A stretch of DNA of 64,000 nt, taken from the NCBI RefSeq assembly GCF_014705605.1, contig NZ_JACXIZ010000002.1, forward strand, positions 25,051 to 89,050, given 5' to 3'. The DNA comes from Paenibacillus sabuli (GTDB taxonomy: Bacteria; Bacillota; Bacilli; Paenibacillales; Paenibacillaceae). Shown here one piece after another: positions 8,169-16,881 of the stretch. The notes under the pieces are model-generated. The model ran no database searches. It had not been told where the DNA came from and saw only the letters and a program-made list of their open reading frames with translations. Every line of letters starts with the position of its first letter. Position 1 is the stretch's first letter. The translations under genes and the position numbers were made by a program.

Positions 8169-9342
8169 TGAACGGCGATTCGAACTATCATTGAAAAATG
8201 TCCCTGAATCCTTTCATCCAAAAGATACGACCAGATATTTGAAAGATGTAAGAATAACAGAAAAGAATCATCTTTGGTATCATGTCCACTATAATCAGGA
8301 TATCTCGGAGAAGAAGGCCAAAAAGCATGAAGAGCACAAATCCTTTGAAATAGGTAAGAATAAGCGCCGGGTAAACGTTACGTCCTTGCAAAACGTGGCG
8401 AAAAAGGCTGCATTGCGTGAACGGCGTTTAGAAAAGCTGCTGCAGTTGACTGAAGCTACACACTATCTTTGGACATATCAATTTCAAAATCAGACGACCA
8501 TCCTGCACGGACTGGGTGGTGGACATGTTAGCGAGAACAGTTTGACAATCCATCCGGTGTACGGCGTTCCCTATTTGCCGGCATCCAGTGTAAAAGGTGT
8601 TGTGAGACGCTGGTATATCGATGCCTTGTTAGAGGGAAGGGAACAAAATCTTAACCGTGAAGAGGATGTTAAAGCCATTTTGGGGCGCACGTTATTCGGG
8701 ACCATTGAATCCCAGGGATTACTTCAGTTCTATGATATTTTGCTGTATCATGGCCTGGCTATTACGGAAGACATTTTAACACCGCATTTTAGCGATTATT
8801 ACACGAAAGGTATGGCTCCGGCGGATACGGGAAATCCGATTCCAAATACATTTTACGGCGTGCAAGTCAAAACGGCTAAATTAATGCTTATGGTCAACAA
8901 ACGTAAATTAAATGCATTCCTTGGCGAGATGGAACTAAATGTGGAGAACCTGAAAGATCTGGTGTCGAAGTGGGTGGGGTCCGCATTTCACGAACTGGGG
9001 ATCGGCGGGAAAACTGCTTCGGGTTACGGGAGGTTTTCAATTTCAACCGAGTCCGCAGACAACGAGACTCAAATTTCAGGCCAGGCAGAAGTTAAGCTTG
9101 CAAATATGTCTCCAGATGAGCGATTGCTCTATCGAATGGAGCATTTAAGCGGATCTGTACGTGATTTGGAGGATAGCAAAAAGGAGATATATAACGAGGT
9201 TATAGCAACCAAAAATGTACAAGCTGCGAGTCAATTGCAGAATTATTGGATGCGTCATAATGAATGGATCGATAAAAAACCTTCAAAAAAGCAATTGAAA
9301 AAGTGTGAAGAGATACAGAAATTACTAGAAGTAAAAGAATAA
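8161..9342 (+). CDS. cmr6: Type III-B RAMP protein Cmr6
   Basis: A 393-residue Cas7-like subunit that caps the Cmr backbone next to Cmr1. The core contains GLGGGHVSENSLTIHP, then YLPASSVKGVVRRW and later LGIGGKTASGYGRF, the standard Cmr6 motifs. The first 90 residues are Lys-rich and charged, longer than the usual start of the domain. A Lys-rich coiled-coil-like tail of about 80 residues follows the last RAMP motif. ATG at 8161 overlaps the cmr5 stop. It is the last gene of the operon: no cas6, cas1, cas2, reverse transcriptase or repeat array follows within the window. Confidence 0.92.
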   Translation: MNNERRFELSLKNVPESFHPKDTTRYLKDVRITEKNHLWYHVHYNQDISEKKAKKHEEHKSFEIGKNKRRVNVTSLQNVAKKAALRERRLEKLLQLTEATHYLWTYQFQNQTTILHGLGGGHVSENSLTIHPVYGVPYLPASSVKGVVRRWYIDALLEGREQNLNREEDVKAILGRTLFGTIESQGLLQFYDILLYHGLAITEDILTPHFSDYYTKGMAPADTGNPIPNTFYGVQVKTAKLMLMVNKRKLNAFLGEMELNVENLKDLVSKWVGSAFHELGIGGKTASGYGRFSISTESADNETQISGQAEVKLANMSPDERLLYRMEHLSGSVRDLEDSKKEIYNEVIATKNVQAASQLQNYWMRHNEWIDKKPSKKQLKKCEEIQKLLEVKE

Positions 9343-9517
9343 TAGAATCGTTACGTGCCTCGGCGTCGTGCGCTCCGGCGCCTGCCGCCGTGTAGAGGTA
9401 TCGTGCGGTGAGCGGTTCAATCCGAATCCTTTACGTCCGTCTTACAATCCGTCAACACGGGGTTAACGCTGGTTCGTATAGTGAAGGAGTCAACCCTATT
9501 CGACGAGGAGGATCACG

Positions 9518-9896
9518 ATGCTGAACGAACATGGGAAACGAGTCATACCCTGGGTCATAGCGCCGCTGCTGGCCTTGACGAGCTTCACGGCAGGAACAGC
9601 GACGCCGGTCGACGCCTGAGAGGAACAGAGCACTCGAATCGACAAGGTCATCTTTATGATCGGGGACGGCATGGGACCGTCCTATACCACCGCTTACCGC
9701 TACTATATGGGCGTCAAGACCTACAAACGGGGCAATCGCAGTGGATAATGACGAGACCGATACGCAGACCGTGCTGGAGCGCGCCAAGGCGCTAGGCAAA
9801 TCGACCGAACTGGTCGTCACGAGCCAGGTGAATCATGCCACGCCGGCTGCGTATGCTGCTTATGAACGCTCGCGGAGCAATTATAATGAAATCGCT
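9518..9896 (+). pseudogene. Decayed alkaline phosphatase gene
   Basis: ATG at 9518 follows GAGGAGG and starts a signal peptide (hydrophobic core WVIAPLLALTSFTAG) that hits an in-frame TGA at 9617. Beyond the stop the same frame reads VIFMIGDGMGPSYTTAYRYY, the alkaline phosphatase N-terminal metal site with its DGMG. About 40 codons later the frame shifts, and the segment beginning VDNDETDTQTVLERAK continues through VNHATPAAYAAYERS to NYNEIA, the mid-part of the same enzyme. The segment between them, including the serine nucleophile, and the whole C-terminal half are missing. At least one stop, one frameshift and two deletions make it a pseudogene. It starts 176 bases to the right of the cmr island. 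Confidence 0.85.
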
Positions 9897-10211
9897 GCTC
9901 CGGCGCGTATGCCCCGCCGTCTAGCACGCCCGCTTCCTGAAGCTGCCGGACCTGCGCTTCAAAATCCGGAGCGACCGGCAGCCCTGTTGTCGCCTGCTCC
10001 TGGGTCAGCGCTTCGACAGGTGACGCGTCTGGCATTCTGCATTTGGCTGTCGGCGGCGCTCACACAGTCGGCTTAGGCTTAACCTCGAAAGGAACGTTGA
10101 CACGCTCAAGGGTCTGCTGCCTGCATCATCGCGCGATGATGCAGGCGTCAGCCCCTATTTGCGGATGTAGTCGCGAAGCGCGTAAGCGAAAAGGCAAGGC
10201 AAGGCCAAAGG
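9897..10211. other. Gene debris between the phosphatase remnant and the CDF gene
   Basis: No intact gene is seen. On the minus strand 9900-10035 reads a coding-like stretch (DFEAQVRQLQEAGVLDGGAY) without a recognisable family or complete ends. On the plus strand 10041-10100 reads AVGGAHTVGLGLTSKGTL, which resembles one RCC1-type repeat. Both look like fragments. A 28-bp perfect palindrome lies at 10119-10146. The stretch 9343-9517, between the cmr6 stop and the phosphatase remnant, holds nothing I can identify. Confidence 0.4.
10119..10146. repeat. 28-bp perfect palindrome
   Basis: The 14-base arm GCCTGCATCATCGC is followed without spacer by its exact reverse complement. No T-run follows on either strand, so a standard terminator is unlikely. 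It sits in gene debris upstream of the CDF gene and could be a recombination site, a protein-binding site or the core of a lost element. Confidence 0.8.
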
Positions 10212-10240
10212 TTGACGACACAGGGAAGGAAAGCTATAAT
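10212..10240 (+). promoter_or_regulatory. Sigma-A promoter of the CDF exporter gene
   Basis: TTGACG (10212-10217), a 17-base spacer and a perfect TATAAT (10235-10240). The expected start point near 10247 falls just before the inverted repeat at 10251-10278. The leader would be about 120 bases long. Confidence 0.8.
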
Positions 10241-10250
10241 GAATAAAACC

Positions 10251-10278
10251 TAAACATGAACACATGCTCATATGTTTA
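10251..10278. promoter_or_regulatory. Candidate metalloregulator (ArsR/CzrA-type) operator
   Basis: TAAACATGA and TCATATGTTTA form an imperfect inverted repeat separated by eight bases, just downstream of the promoter start point. ArsR-family sensors such as CzrA and CadC use AT-rich dyads of this kind, and the gene controlled is a zinc/cadmium-type exporter. The regulator gene itself is not in the window. Confidence 0.5.
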
Positions 10279-10368
10279 TTTTGGGGAATGAGAAATGGAC
10301 TGGAAATTCTAAAAGCGGGAAAAGCTATACCACGCCTGCATGTCCGTGAAAGGAAGGAGAGGACGCGC

Positions 10369-11355
10369 ATGTCCGGACATCATCACGCTCATGCCCACGG
10401 CCACGACCACGACCATGGACACAGTCACGGCGCGGGGGCCAATAAAAAAATTCTGCTAGTGTCATTCGTCATCATCACCGTCTACATGATCGTCGAAGCG
10501 GTCGGCGGCTTCGTCACCAACAGCCTGGCGCTCATCTCCGACGCCGGTCACATGCTGTCGGACGCGATCGCCCTGGGCATCGCGCTCGCTGCCTTCACTT
10601 ACGGCTCCAAAGCCGTCAACACCGGCAAAACCTACGGCTATCGGCGGTTCGAAATATTGGCGGCTGTGCTCAATGGCGTGACGCTGATCGGCATCGCGCT
10701 CTACATTTTCTACGAGGCCATCGAGCGCTTCCGCAATCCGCCCGAGGTCGCAACTGTCGGCATGCTTGTCATCAGCACGATCGGTCTGCTCGTCAACGTG
10801 CTGGTGGCATGGATCATGATGCGCGGCAGCGACACGGAGAACAACCTCAACATGCGCGGCGCATATTTGCACGTCCTCAGCGATATGCTCGGCTCCGTCG
10901 GAGCGATCGCCGCCGCATTGCTCATGATGGGCTTGGGGTGGGGCTGGGCGGACCCGCTGGCGAGCGTCGTCGTCGCGGTGCTCGTGCTGCGCAGCGGCTA
11001 CTATGTGACGAAGTCGTCGCTGCACGTGTTGATGGAGGGCGCCCCGGCCAATATCGACGTCGACGCGCTGGTCCGCCTCATCCGCGAGACGGAGGGCGTC
11101 GAGGGCGTGCACGACGTCCACGTCTGGTCGATCACGAGCAACATGAACGCCCTGACCGCGCATATCGTGGTGGACGGTCGGCGCAGCGTCTATGAGACCG
11201 AAGCGATCTTGCAGACGATCGAGCATGCGCTGGAGCATCGGGGCATCCGCCACGTCACCTTGCAGGCGGAGTCCGAGCGGCACGCGCACGACGATTCGGT
11301 GCTGTGCACCGTCCGGGCGGACGCGCCCGACGCGCACGCGCATCATCATCATTGA
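10369..11355 (+). CDS. Cation diffusion facilitator (CzcD/ZitB-type) metal exporter
   Basis: A 328-residue inner membrane metal/proton antiporter, most likely for Zn(II), Cd(II) or Co(II). The N-terminus is His-rich (HHHAHAHGHDHDHGHSHG) and the C-terminus ends in HAHHHH; such tails bind metal in this family. Six membrane segments follow, with SLALISDAGHMLSDAIALG in helix 2 and AYLHVLSDMLGSVG in helix 5 giving the HxxxD pairs of the transport site. The last 90 residues form the cytoplasmic ferredoxin-like domain (VEGVHDVHVWSITSNMNALT). ATG at 10369 follows AAGGAAGGAGAGG; the frame continues 35 codons upstream without family similarity. It appears to be transcribed alone under the operator described. 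Confidence 0.92.
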   Translation: MSGHHHAHAHGHDHDHGHSHGAGANKKILLVSFVIITVYMIVEAVGGFVTNSLALISDAGHMLSDAIALGIALAAFTYGSKAVNTGKTYGYRRFEILAAVLNGVTLIGIALYIFYEAIERFRNPPEVATVGMLVISTIGLLVNVLVAWIMMRGSDTENNLNMRGAYLHVLSDMLGSVGAIAAALLMMGLGWGWADPLASVVVAVLVLRSGYYVTKSSLHVLMEGAPANIDVDALVRLIRETEGVEGVHDVHVWSITSNMNALTAHIVVDGRRSVYETEAILQTIEHALEHRGIRHVTLQAESERHAHDDSVLCTVRADAPDAHAHHHH

Positions 11356-11487
11356 CGCGAAGACAGTTACCGGCCTGCTCGCCGCTTCCGGCGCTGCAGG
11401 CTGTTTGCGTGTGTGTCTTGTCGCGCGCTTGCCCCCAAAAAAACGCTTTTCATTAACAGCAGGTCTGGTCGTTCGTATAGCGTCAGC

Positions 11488-11518
11488 AAGGCCCGGGCGC
11501 GCTTCGCGACCGGGCCTT
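11488..11518. terminator. Hairpin between converging CDF and LysR genes
   Basis: AAGGCCCGG (11488-11496) pairs with CCGGGCCTT (11510-11518). It sits ten bases past the LysR stop on the minus strand and could end transcripts from either side. No long T-run follows, so the assignment as terminator is moderate. Confidence 0.5.
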
Positions 11519-11528
11519 GTGTGTATCG

Positions 11529-12416
11529 TCAGCCGACCATCTCCATGAAGCGGCTGGCCGCATTGGTGAGCGGCATATTGCGCATCGTCATGAGCCCGAC
11601 CTGCGAGGGGGGAAGCGGCACGTCGAGACGAATCTCGAACAGCGAGCCGTCCTCCAGCTCCCGTGATACGAACTCCCGGGTGACGTAGGAGATGCCGAGC
11701 CCCTTGCGCGCGAATTCGATCAACAGATCCACGCTTCCCACCTCGAACTCGGGCTTCAGCGGATAGCCGTAGCTCTGGAACAGCTCGGTAATCGCCATCC
11801 GGGCCCGGCTGTTGCGCGAGAACAGGATGATCGGATAGTGCAGCAGCTCCTCCATCGACAGCTCCGTATTCTTCAGCTCGCTGTATCCTTCCCCGGCTAC
11901 GAAGCAATCCTGCAGTTGAAAGCTCTCGCGCACCTGAAGCTGCGGGTCGACGATGGGCATGCGCACGACGCCCAGATCGATCCGACCTTCCTTGAGGAAG
12001 GCGATCACCTCCGGCGTCGTGCCGTGATTGAGATGAATGCGGACGCCGGGGTACTGGCGGTGGAAACTTTCCAAATAAGGGAGCAAGTAGTGCTTGAAGA
12101 GCGAGTCGCTGCCTCCGACGCGCAGCTCGCCGTCGTCGAGGTTTTTCAGCGCGGCCATTTTTTCTTCTGCGCGTGTAATCAGGATATGGGATTGTTCGAT
12201 ATACGAATAGAGCAAGGCGCCTTCCTGCGTGAGCGTCACGCCTTTGGAGGTGCGGTGGAACAGCACGAGGCCGAAGCTGTCCTCGAGCTGCTTGATGGCA
12301 TGGCTGACGCTGGGCTGCGTCAGATAGAGCGCCTTGGCGGCCTGGGACAGGCTGCCCGTTTTGGCGGCCAGGTAGAACACTTTGTATAACTCGTAATTAT
12401 TGGTCATAGACGACAT
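11529..12416 (-). CDS. LysR-family transcriptional regulator
   Basis: A 295-residue regulator with an N-terminal winged helix (YKVFYLAAKTGSLSQAAKALYLTQPSVSHAIKQLE, given here in part: SLSQAAKALYLTQPSVSHA) and a C-terminal periplasmic-binding-like effector domain starting near residue 95 (GELRVGGSDSLFKHYLLPYL). ATG at 12414-12416 has CAGGAG six bases upstream. It is divergent from the zwf-tkt-tal operon with 97 bases between start codons, the usual arrangement for a LysR protein that controls its neighbour. Control of the pentose phosphate genes is inferred from that; the effector is unknown. Confidence 0.88.
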   Translation of the reverse strand: MSSMTNNYELYKVFYLAAKTGSLSQAAKALYLTQPSVSHAIKQLEDSFGLVLFHRTSKGVTLTQEGALLYSYIEQSHILITRAEEKMAALKNLDDGELRVGGSDSLFKHYLLPYLESFHRQYPGVRIHLNHGTTPEVIAFLKEGRIDLGVVRMPIVDPQLQVRESFQLQDCFVAGEGYSELKNTELSMEELLHYPIILFSRNSRARMAITELFQSYGYPLKPEFEVGSVDLLIEFARKGLGISYVTREFVSRELEDGSLFEIRLDVPLPPSQVGLMTMRNMPLTNAASRFMEMVG

Positions 12417-12513
12417 CTATAGCTCCTGTCCAATATATTAATTACTTGCATGGCACGTATATGTATTATAGTGGAATTAGCATGGAGAAGCTAGCCGAGA
12501 GGAGTCATGTACC
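12417..12513. promoter_or_regulatory. Divergent control region lysR / zwf
   Basis: The 97 bases are AT-rich compared with both genes. Toward zwf a possible -10, TATAGT (12467-12472), is preceded at 15 bases by TTGCAT (12446-12451), a short spacing that would suit an activated promoter. The segment 12431-12470 contains several T-N11-A spacings, as in LysR boxes, but none is clear enough to fix. Confidence 0.35.
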
Positions 12514-14076
12514 GTGAATGCTGCAAGTTTTGTGTTGTTTGGCGCGACGGGAGATCTGGCGAAGCGCAAGATCTACCCCGCCTTATATAATTTGTTCGTG
12601 GACGGCAAGCTGTCGGAGGGCTTTTCGGTTGTCGGGCTCGGACGGCGGGCGTGGAGCGACGAGACGTTCCAGGCCAATGTGGAGCAAGCCTTGTACGATT
12701 TTTCCCGGCGCAAGCCGGCGGACCGCGGCGAGCTGGCGCGCTTCGTACGCGCCTTCCGCTTCCAGGTGCTGGACATCGACCGCGCGGAGGACTACGCGCA
12801 ATTGCGCGAGCTCGTGGAGCGGCGCGAGCGGGAGCTCGGGCTGACGCCGAACCGCATGTTCTATCTGTCGGTCGGTCCGGAGTACTTCGGCACGATCGCG
12901 AATCATATCGAGGCGAGCGGGCTCGGCGGCGCAGACGGCTGGAAGCGGCTCGTCATCGAGAAGCCGTTCGGCCACGATCTGGCGTCGGCGCGCGCGCTCA
13001 ACGCCAAGCTCGGCGAGACGTTCGCCGAGGAGGAGATCTACCGTATCGACCACTACCTCGGCAAGCCGATGGTGCAGAAGCTCGAGCTGCTGCAGCAGTC
13101 CAATCCGGTGCTGCAGGCGCTGTGGAGCAACCACTACATCGCCAACGTGCAGATCACGGCCAGCGAGACGGTCGGCGTCGAGACGCGGGCCGGCTACTAC
13201 GACCGTGCCGGGGCGATCCGGGATATGTTCCAGAATCATATGCTGCAGCTGCTGATGATGCTGACCGCCCAGCTGCCGAAGAACAGCACGGCGGAGACGG
13301 TCCGCTTCAAGAAGAAGAAGGTCATGGAGGCGCTCGATCCGCTGCAGCAGGGGCAGGTCGCGGCCAGCGTCGTGCGCGGCCAGTATGCCGCCGGCGCGAT
13401 CGCGGGCGTACCGGTCGCAGGCTATGCCGACGAGCCGGGCATCCCGGCCGGCTCGACCAACGATACGTACGTCGCGGCGCGGCTCACGATCGACGACGCC
13501 TTCTGGCGCGGCGTGCCGTTCTACATCCGTACGGGCAAGCGACTGCAGGCCAAGTCGACGCGGATCGTCATCGAGTTCAAGCCGCCGCTCAAGCAGTCCG
13601 GCGCGGACGCGGCGCAGCCGCCCAATCTGCTCATCATCGACATCAATCCGAACGAGACGATCACACTGCAGCTCAATGCGCGCGACACGCAGGACAAGGC
13701 GCGGTTCCGACCGCTGCATCTGGACCTGCGCGACGACGCCGAGGAGACGCCGGAGGCGTACGAGAATCTGATCGGTGACGCGCTGCGCGGCGATGCGACC
13801 TTCTTTGCTCACTGGGACGAGGTCGAGCTGTCCTGGCGATGGGTGCAGCCGATCCTGGAAGCCTTCGCGGACGGTGAGGTGCCGCTGCATCCGTACGAAG
13901 CCGGCGGGCACGGACCGGCGGCGGCGGATGCGCTGACGGCGCGGGACGGCTACCGCTGGTGGCAAGGCGAGGACGAGGCGCGCGCGGCGGAGACGGAGCG
14001 CGCACAGGCGGAGATCCCGCAGGAGCATGCCGTACAGGAGCATACCAAGAGAGCGGGGGAACGACAATATGTCTGA
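12514..14076 (+). CDS. zwf: Glucose-6-phosphate 1-dehydrogenase
   Basis: A 520-residue enzyme that oxidises glucose 6-phosphate to 6-phosphogluconolactone with NADP+, the entry step of the oxidative pentose phosphate pathway. The coenzyme loop is [11 protein letters not shown] (residues 8-18), the conserved IEKPFGHD follows near residue 149, and the catalytic segment is RIDHYLGKP with Arg177-Ile-Asp179-His180. Length is normal plus a charged C-terminal tail of about 40 residues. GTG at 12514 is preceded by GAGAGGAG. The last eight bases overlap tkt. The downstream dehydrogenase gnd is not in this operon, so the cluster joins the oxidative entry step to the non-oxidative branch. Confidence 0.95.
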   Translation: MNAASFVLFGATGDLAKRKIYPALYNLFVDGKLSEGFSVVGLGRRAWSDETFQANVEQALYDFSRRKPADRGELARFVRAFRFQVLDIDRAEDYAQLRELVERRERELGLTPNRMFYLSVGPEYFGTIANHIEASGLGGADGWKRLVIEKPFGHDLASARALNAKLGETFAEEEIYRIDHYLGKPMVQKLELLQQSNPVLQALWSNHYIANVQITASETVGVETRAGYYDRAGAIRDMFQNHMLQLLMMLTAQLPKNSTAETVRFKKKKVMEALDPLQQGQVAASVVRGQYAAGAIAGVPVAGYADEPGIPAGSTNDTYVAARLTIDDAFWRGVPFYIRTGKRLQAKSTRIVIEFKPPLKQSGADAAQPPNLLIIDINPNETITLQLNARDTQDKARFRPLHLDLRDDAEETPEAYENLIGDALRGDATFFAHWDEVELSWRWVQPILEAFADGEVPLHPYEAGGHGPAAADALTARDGYRWWQGEDEARAAETERAQAEIPQEHAVQEHTKRAGERQYV

Positions 14077-16075
14077 TACGCAAGCGACGCATACAACACA
14101 GGCGATGGAGCAGCTCGCCATCGACACGATCCGCACGCTGTCCATCGATGCCACCAACAGCGCCAACTCCGGCCATCCGGGGCTGCCGCTGGGCGCGGCG
14201 CCGATGGGTTACGCGCTGTGGGCGCGCCACCTGAAGCACAATCCGGCGCATGCTCAGTGGTTCGACCGCGACCGCTTCGTGCTGTCGGCGGGGCATGGCT
14301 CTATGTTGTTGTACAGCCTGCTCCATCTATCGGGCTATCAGGTCTCGCTGGAGGACCTGAGGCAATTCCGCCAATTGAACAGTCGCACGCCCGGTCATCC
14401 CGAGTACGGCCACACCGACGGTGTGGAAGCGACGACCGGCCCGCTCGGTCAGGGCATCGCGATGGCGGTCGGGATGGCGATGGCCGAGGCGCATCTGGCC
14501 TCGCGCTTCAACCGCGAGGGTCACGACGTGATCGATCATCATACGTACGCGCTCGTCGGCGACGGCTGTCTGATGGAGGGCATCTCGTACGAGGCGATGT
14601 CGATGGCCGGCCATATGAAGCTGGGCAAGCTGATCGTGCTCTACGATTCCAACGACATCTCGCTCGACGGCGAGCTGGCCCTGTCCTTCGGCGAGGACAT
14701 GCGCAAGCGCGCGGAGTCGGCGAAGTGGTCCTACCTTCGCGTCGAGGACGGCAATGACGTCGAGCAGATCTCGGCCGCGATCGCGGCGGCCAGGCAAGAC
14801 CGGTCGCAGCCGACCCTGATCGAGGTGCGTACGGTGATTGGCTACGGCAGCCCGGCGGCCGGCACGAACAAGGCGCACGGCGTGCCGCTCGGCGCCGAGG
14901 GCGGCGCCGCGGCCAAGCAGGCCTACGGCTGGGCGCACGAGGAGCCGTTCACGGTGACGGACGAGGTGCGCGCGCATTTCGAAGCGCTCGGCCGCCGAGG
15001 CGCGGCCGCGGAGTCCGATTGGAACGAGCGGCTGTCGGCTTACAAGGCGGCGCACCCGGCGCTGGCCGAGGAGCTGGAGCGGGCGCTCGACGGCAGCGCG
15101 CCGCTGGAGGCGGAGGACGTACTGACCTTCGACACGGGGAAGGCGATCTCCACGCGCGTCGCGAGCGGCGAAGCGATCAATCACTATGTGAAGAAGGTGC
15201 CGTCGCTGCTCGGCGGCAGCGCCGATCTGTCGCACTCGACGATGACCAACATCAAGGACGAGCCGGTATTCGCCGCGCCGCGATATGCCGGGCGCAACGT
15301 CTACTTCGGCGTCCGCGAGCATGCGATGGGCGCGGCCGGGAGCGGCATGGCGCTGCACGGCGGCGTGAAGCCGTTCGTGGCGACGTTCTTCGTCTTCAGC
15401 GACTATCTGCGCCCGGCGATCCGGCTGGCGGCGCTGCAGCAGGTGCCGGTGACATACGTCTTCACGCACGACTCAATCGCAGTTGGCGAGGACGGTCCTA
15501 CCCATGAGCCGGTCGAGCATCTGGCGGCGCTGCGCACGATTCCGGGATTGACCGTGATTCGTCCGACCGACGCCAACGAGACGGCGAGCGCCTGGGCGTA
15601 TGCGCTGCAGAGCAAGGGGCCGGTCGCGCTCGTGCTGAGCCGGCAGAATCTGCCGGTCTACGAGGCGACCAAGGGCAATATGGACAACGTCGCGCGCGGC
15701 GGCTATGTGCTGGCCGAGACCGACGCCTCGCCGGAGCTGCTGCTGATCGCGACCGGCTCCGAGGTGTCGCTGGCGATGGACGCCAAGGCCGAGCTGGAGC
15801 GCGAGGGCCGCTCTGTGCGCGTCGTGGCGATGCCGTGCCGCGAACTGTTCGACCGCCAGCCCGAGACGTATCGGCAGCAGGTGCTGCCGGATGCGATCGC
15901 GGCGCGGGTGGCGATCGAGGCGGGCATCCCGCTCGGCTGGGAGCGCTATGCCGGTCCGGCGGGCAAGGTGCTGGCGATGGAGACGTTCGGCGCGTCCGGT
16001 CCGGGCGGCGAGGTGCAGGCGCATTTCGGCTTCACGGCCGAGCATGTGGTCCGATTGGCCAAATCGCTCGTATAA
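14069..16075 (+). CDS. tkt: Transketolase
   Basis: A 668-residue thiamine diphosphate enzyme that moves two-carbon ketol units between sugar phosphates in the non-oxidative pentose phosphate pathway. Visible motifs are [20 protein letters not shown] at the N-terminus, [17 protein letters not shown], the thiamine-binding [19 protein letters not shown], and the pyrimidine-domain segment [17 protein letters not shown] followed by [20 protein letters not shown]. The chosen ATG at 14069 follows GCGGGGGAA and overlaps zwf by eight bases; an in-frame ATG at 14027 lies inside zwf without a better site. All three domains are complete. Confidence 0.95.
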   Translation: MSDTQATHTTQAMEQLAIDTIRTLSIDATNSANSGHPGLPLGAAPMGYALWARHLKHNPAHAQWFDRDRFVLSAGHGSMLLYSLLHLSGYQVSLEDLRQFRQLNSRTPGHPEYGHTDGVEATTGPLGQGIAMAVGMAMAEAHLASRFNREGHDVIDHHTYALVGDGCLMEGISYEAMSMAGHMKLGKLIVLYDSNDISLDGELALSFGEDMRKRAESAKWSYLRVEDGNDVEQISAAIAAARQDRSQPTLIEVRTVIGYGSPAAGTNKAHGVPLGAEGGAAAKQAYGWAHEEPFTVTDEVRAHFEALGRRGAAAESDWNERLSAYKAAHPALAEELERALDGSAPLEAEDVLTFDTGKAISTRVASGEAINHYVKKVPSLLGGSADLSHSTMTNIKDEPVFAAPRYAGRNVYFGVREHAMGAAGSGMALHGGVKPFVATFFVFSDYLRPAIRLAALQQVPVTYVFTHDSIAVGEDGPTHEPVEHLAALRTIPGLTVIRPTDANETASAWAYALQSKGPVALVLSRQNLPVYEATKGNMDNVARGGYVLAETDASPELLLIATGSEVSLAMDAKAELEREGRSVRVVAMPCRELFDRQPETYRQQVLPDAIAARVAIEAGIPLGWERYAGPAGKVLAMETFGASGPGGEVQAHFGFTAEHVVRLAKSLV

Positions 16076-16130
16076 CGGTACACTTATAGGCAAGTATAGG
16101 CAAGAACCAAACTTAGGAGGCGAATGCACA

Positions 16131-16796
16131 ATGAAATTTTTTATCGATTCCGCAAACCTGGATGCCATCAAAAAAGCCTACAAGATCGGCGTGCTGTCCG
16201 GCGTAACGACCAACCCTTCGCTGGTGGCGAAGGAAGGCGTCAAATTCGAGGACCGCATCGCGGAAATTCTGCAAACCGTACCCGAGGTCGAATCGGTGTC
16301 GGCGGAGGTTACGCCGGATGCGCTCACTGCGGCGGATATGATGGCCCAGGCCGACGAGCTGATCAAGATCAACGGCGGCGACAAAAACATCACGATCAAG
16401 CTGCCGATGACGCTGGAAGGGCTGGAAGCATGCCGCTACCTGACCAAGAAGGGCGTCAAAACGAACGTCACGCTGATCTTCACTGTCAACCAGGCGCTGC
16501 TCGCCGCACGCGCCGGCGCGACGTATGTCTCTCCGTTCCTGGGCCGGCTGGACGATATCTCCGAGGACGGCGTGCAGCTTGTCGCCAAGGTCGCCGAGCT
16601 GTTCCGCATCCACGGCCTGGAGTCGCAGATCATCGCCGCCTCGGTGCGCCACCCCGACCATGTGACGCGCGTGGCGATGGCCGGCGCGCATATCGCGACC
16701 GTGCCGTTTGCCGTCATCGAGCAGATCTCGAAGCATCCGCTGACCGATCAAGGCATGGACAAGTTCGCGGCCGACTGGCAGAACGCCACGAAGTAA
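16131..16796 (+). CDS. tal: Transaldolase, small TalC/FSA-like type
   Basis: A 221-residue single-domain aldolase that transfers a dihydroxyacetone unit in the non-oxidative pentose phosphate pathway. The N-terminus [15 protein letters not shown] and [13 protein letters not shown] are signatures of the family. The Schiff-base lysine is Lys90 in ITIKLPMT. The later segment [11 protein letters not shown] is conserved in transaldolases rather than the GRVDDI variants of true FSA. ATG at 16131 has TAGGAGG ten bases upstream. It is the third gene of the operon, 55 bases after tkt. Whether it acts as transaldolase or as fructose-6-phosphate aldolase cannot be told from sequence alone, but context favours transaldolase. 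Confidence 0.93.
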   Translation: MKFFIDSANLDAIKKAYKIGVLSGVTTNPSLVAKEGVKFEDRIAEILQTVPEVESVSAEVTPDALTAADMMAQADELIKINGGDKNITIKLPMTLEGLEACRYLTKKGVKTNVTLIFTVNQALLAARAGATYVSPFLGRLDDISEDGVQLVAKVAELFRIHGLESQIIAASVRHPDHVTRVAMAGAHIATVPFAVIEQISKHPLTDQGMDKFAADWQNATK

Positions 16797-16820
16797 GGCG
16801 CGCTAATGCTTGTCTCAGGT

Positions 16821-16874
16821 CTTTCCGCGCGCAGCTCCCAGCGCGCGGGGTCCGGCGGCATGACGCTGGTCGGA
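16821..16874. repeat. Interspersed repeat R1, copy 1
   Basis: This 54-base segment matches 60648-60701 at 46 of 54 positions in the same orientation. The shared core contains CAGCTCCCAGCGCG and CCGGCGGCATGACG. Both copies lie just after a plus-strand operon (tal here, the binding-protein gene there). It is directly followed by repeat R2. Confidence 0.7.
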
Positions 16875-16881
16875 TGCCCCT

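Noticed and set aside
9817..10035. Minus-strand frame of 72 codons in the debris after the cmr island
   Set aside because: Partly coding-like but without family, complete ends or binding site; treated as debris.
10462..11907. Long minus-strand frame (481 codons) opposite the CDF gene
   Set aside because: Arg/His/Asp-rich composition typical of an antisense shadow in high-GC DNA; the plus-strand CDF protein has all family motifs.
12583..14166. Long minus-strand frame (527 codons) opposite zwf
   Set aside because: Low-complexity Arg/Leu composition, no motifs, fully covered by an intact zwf.
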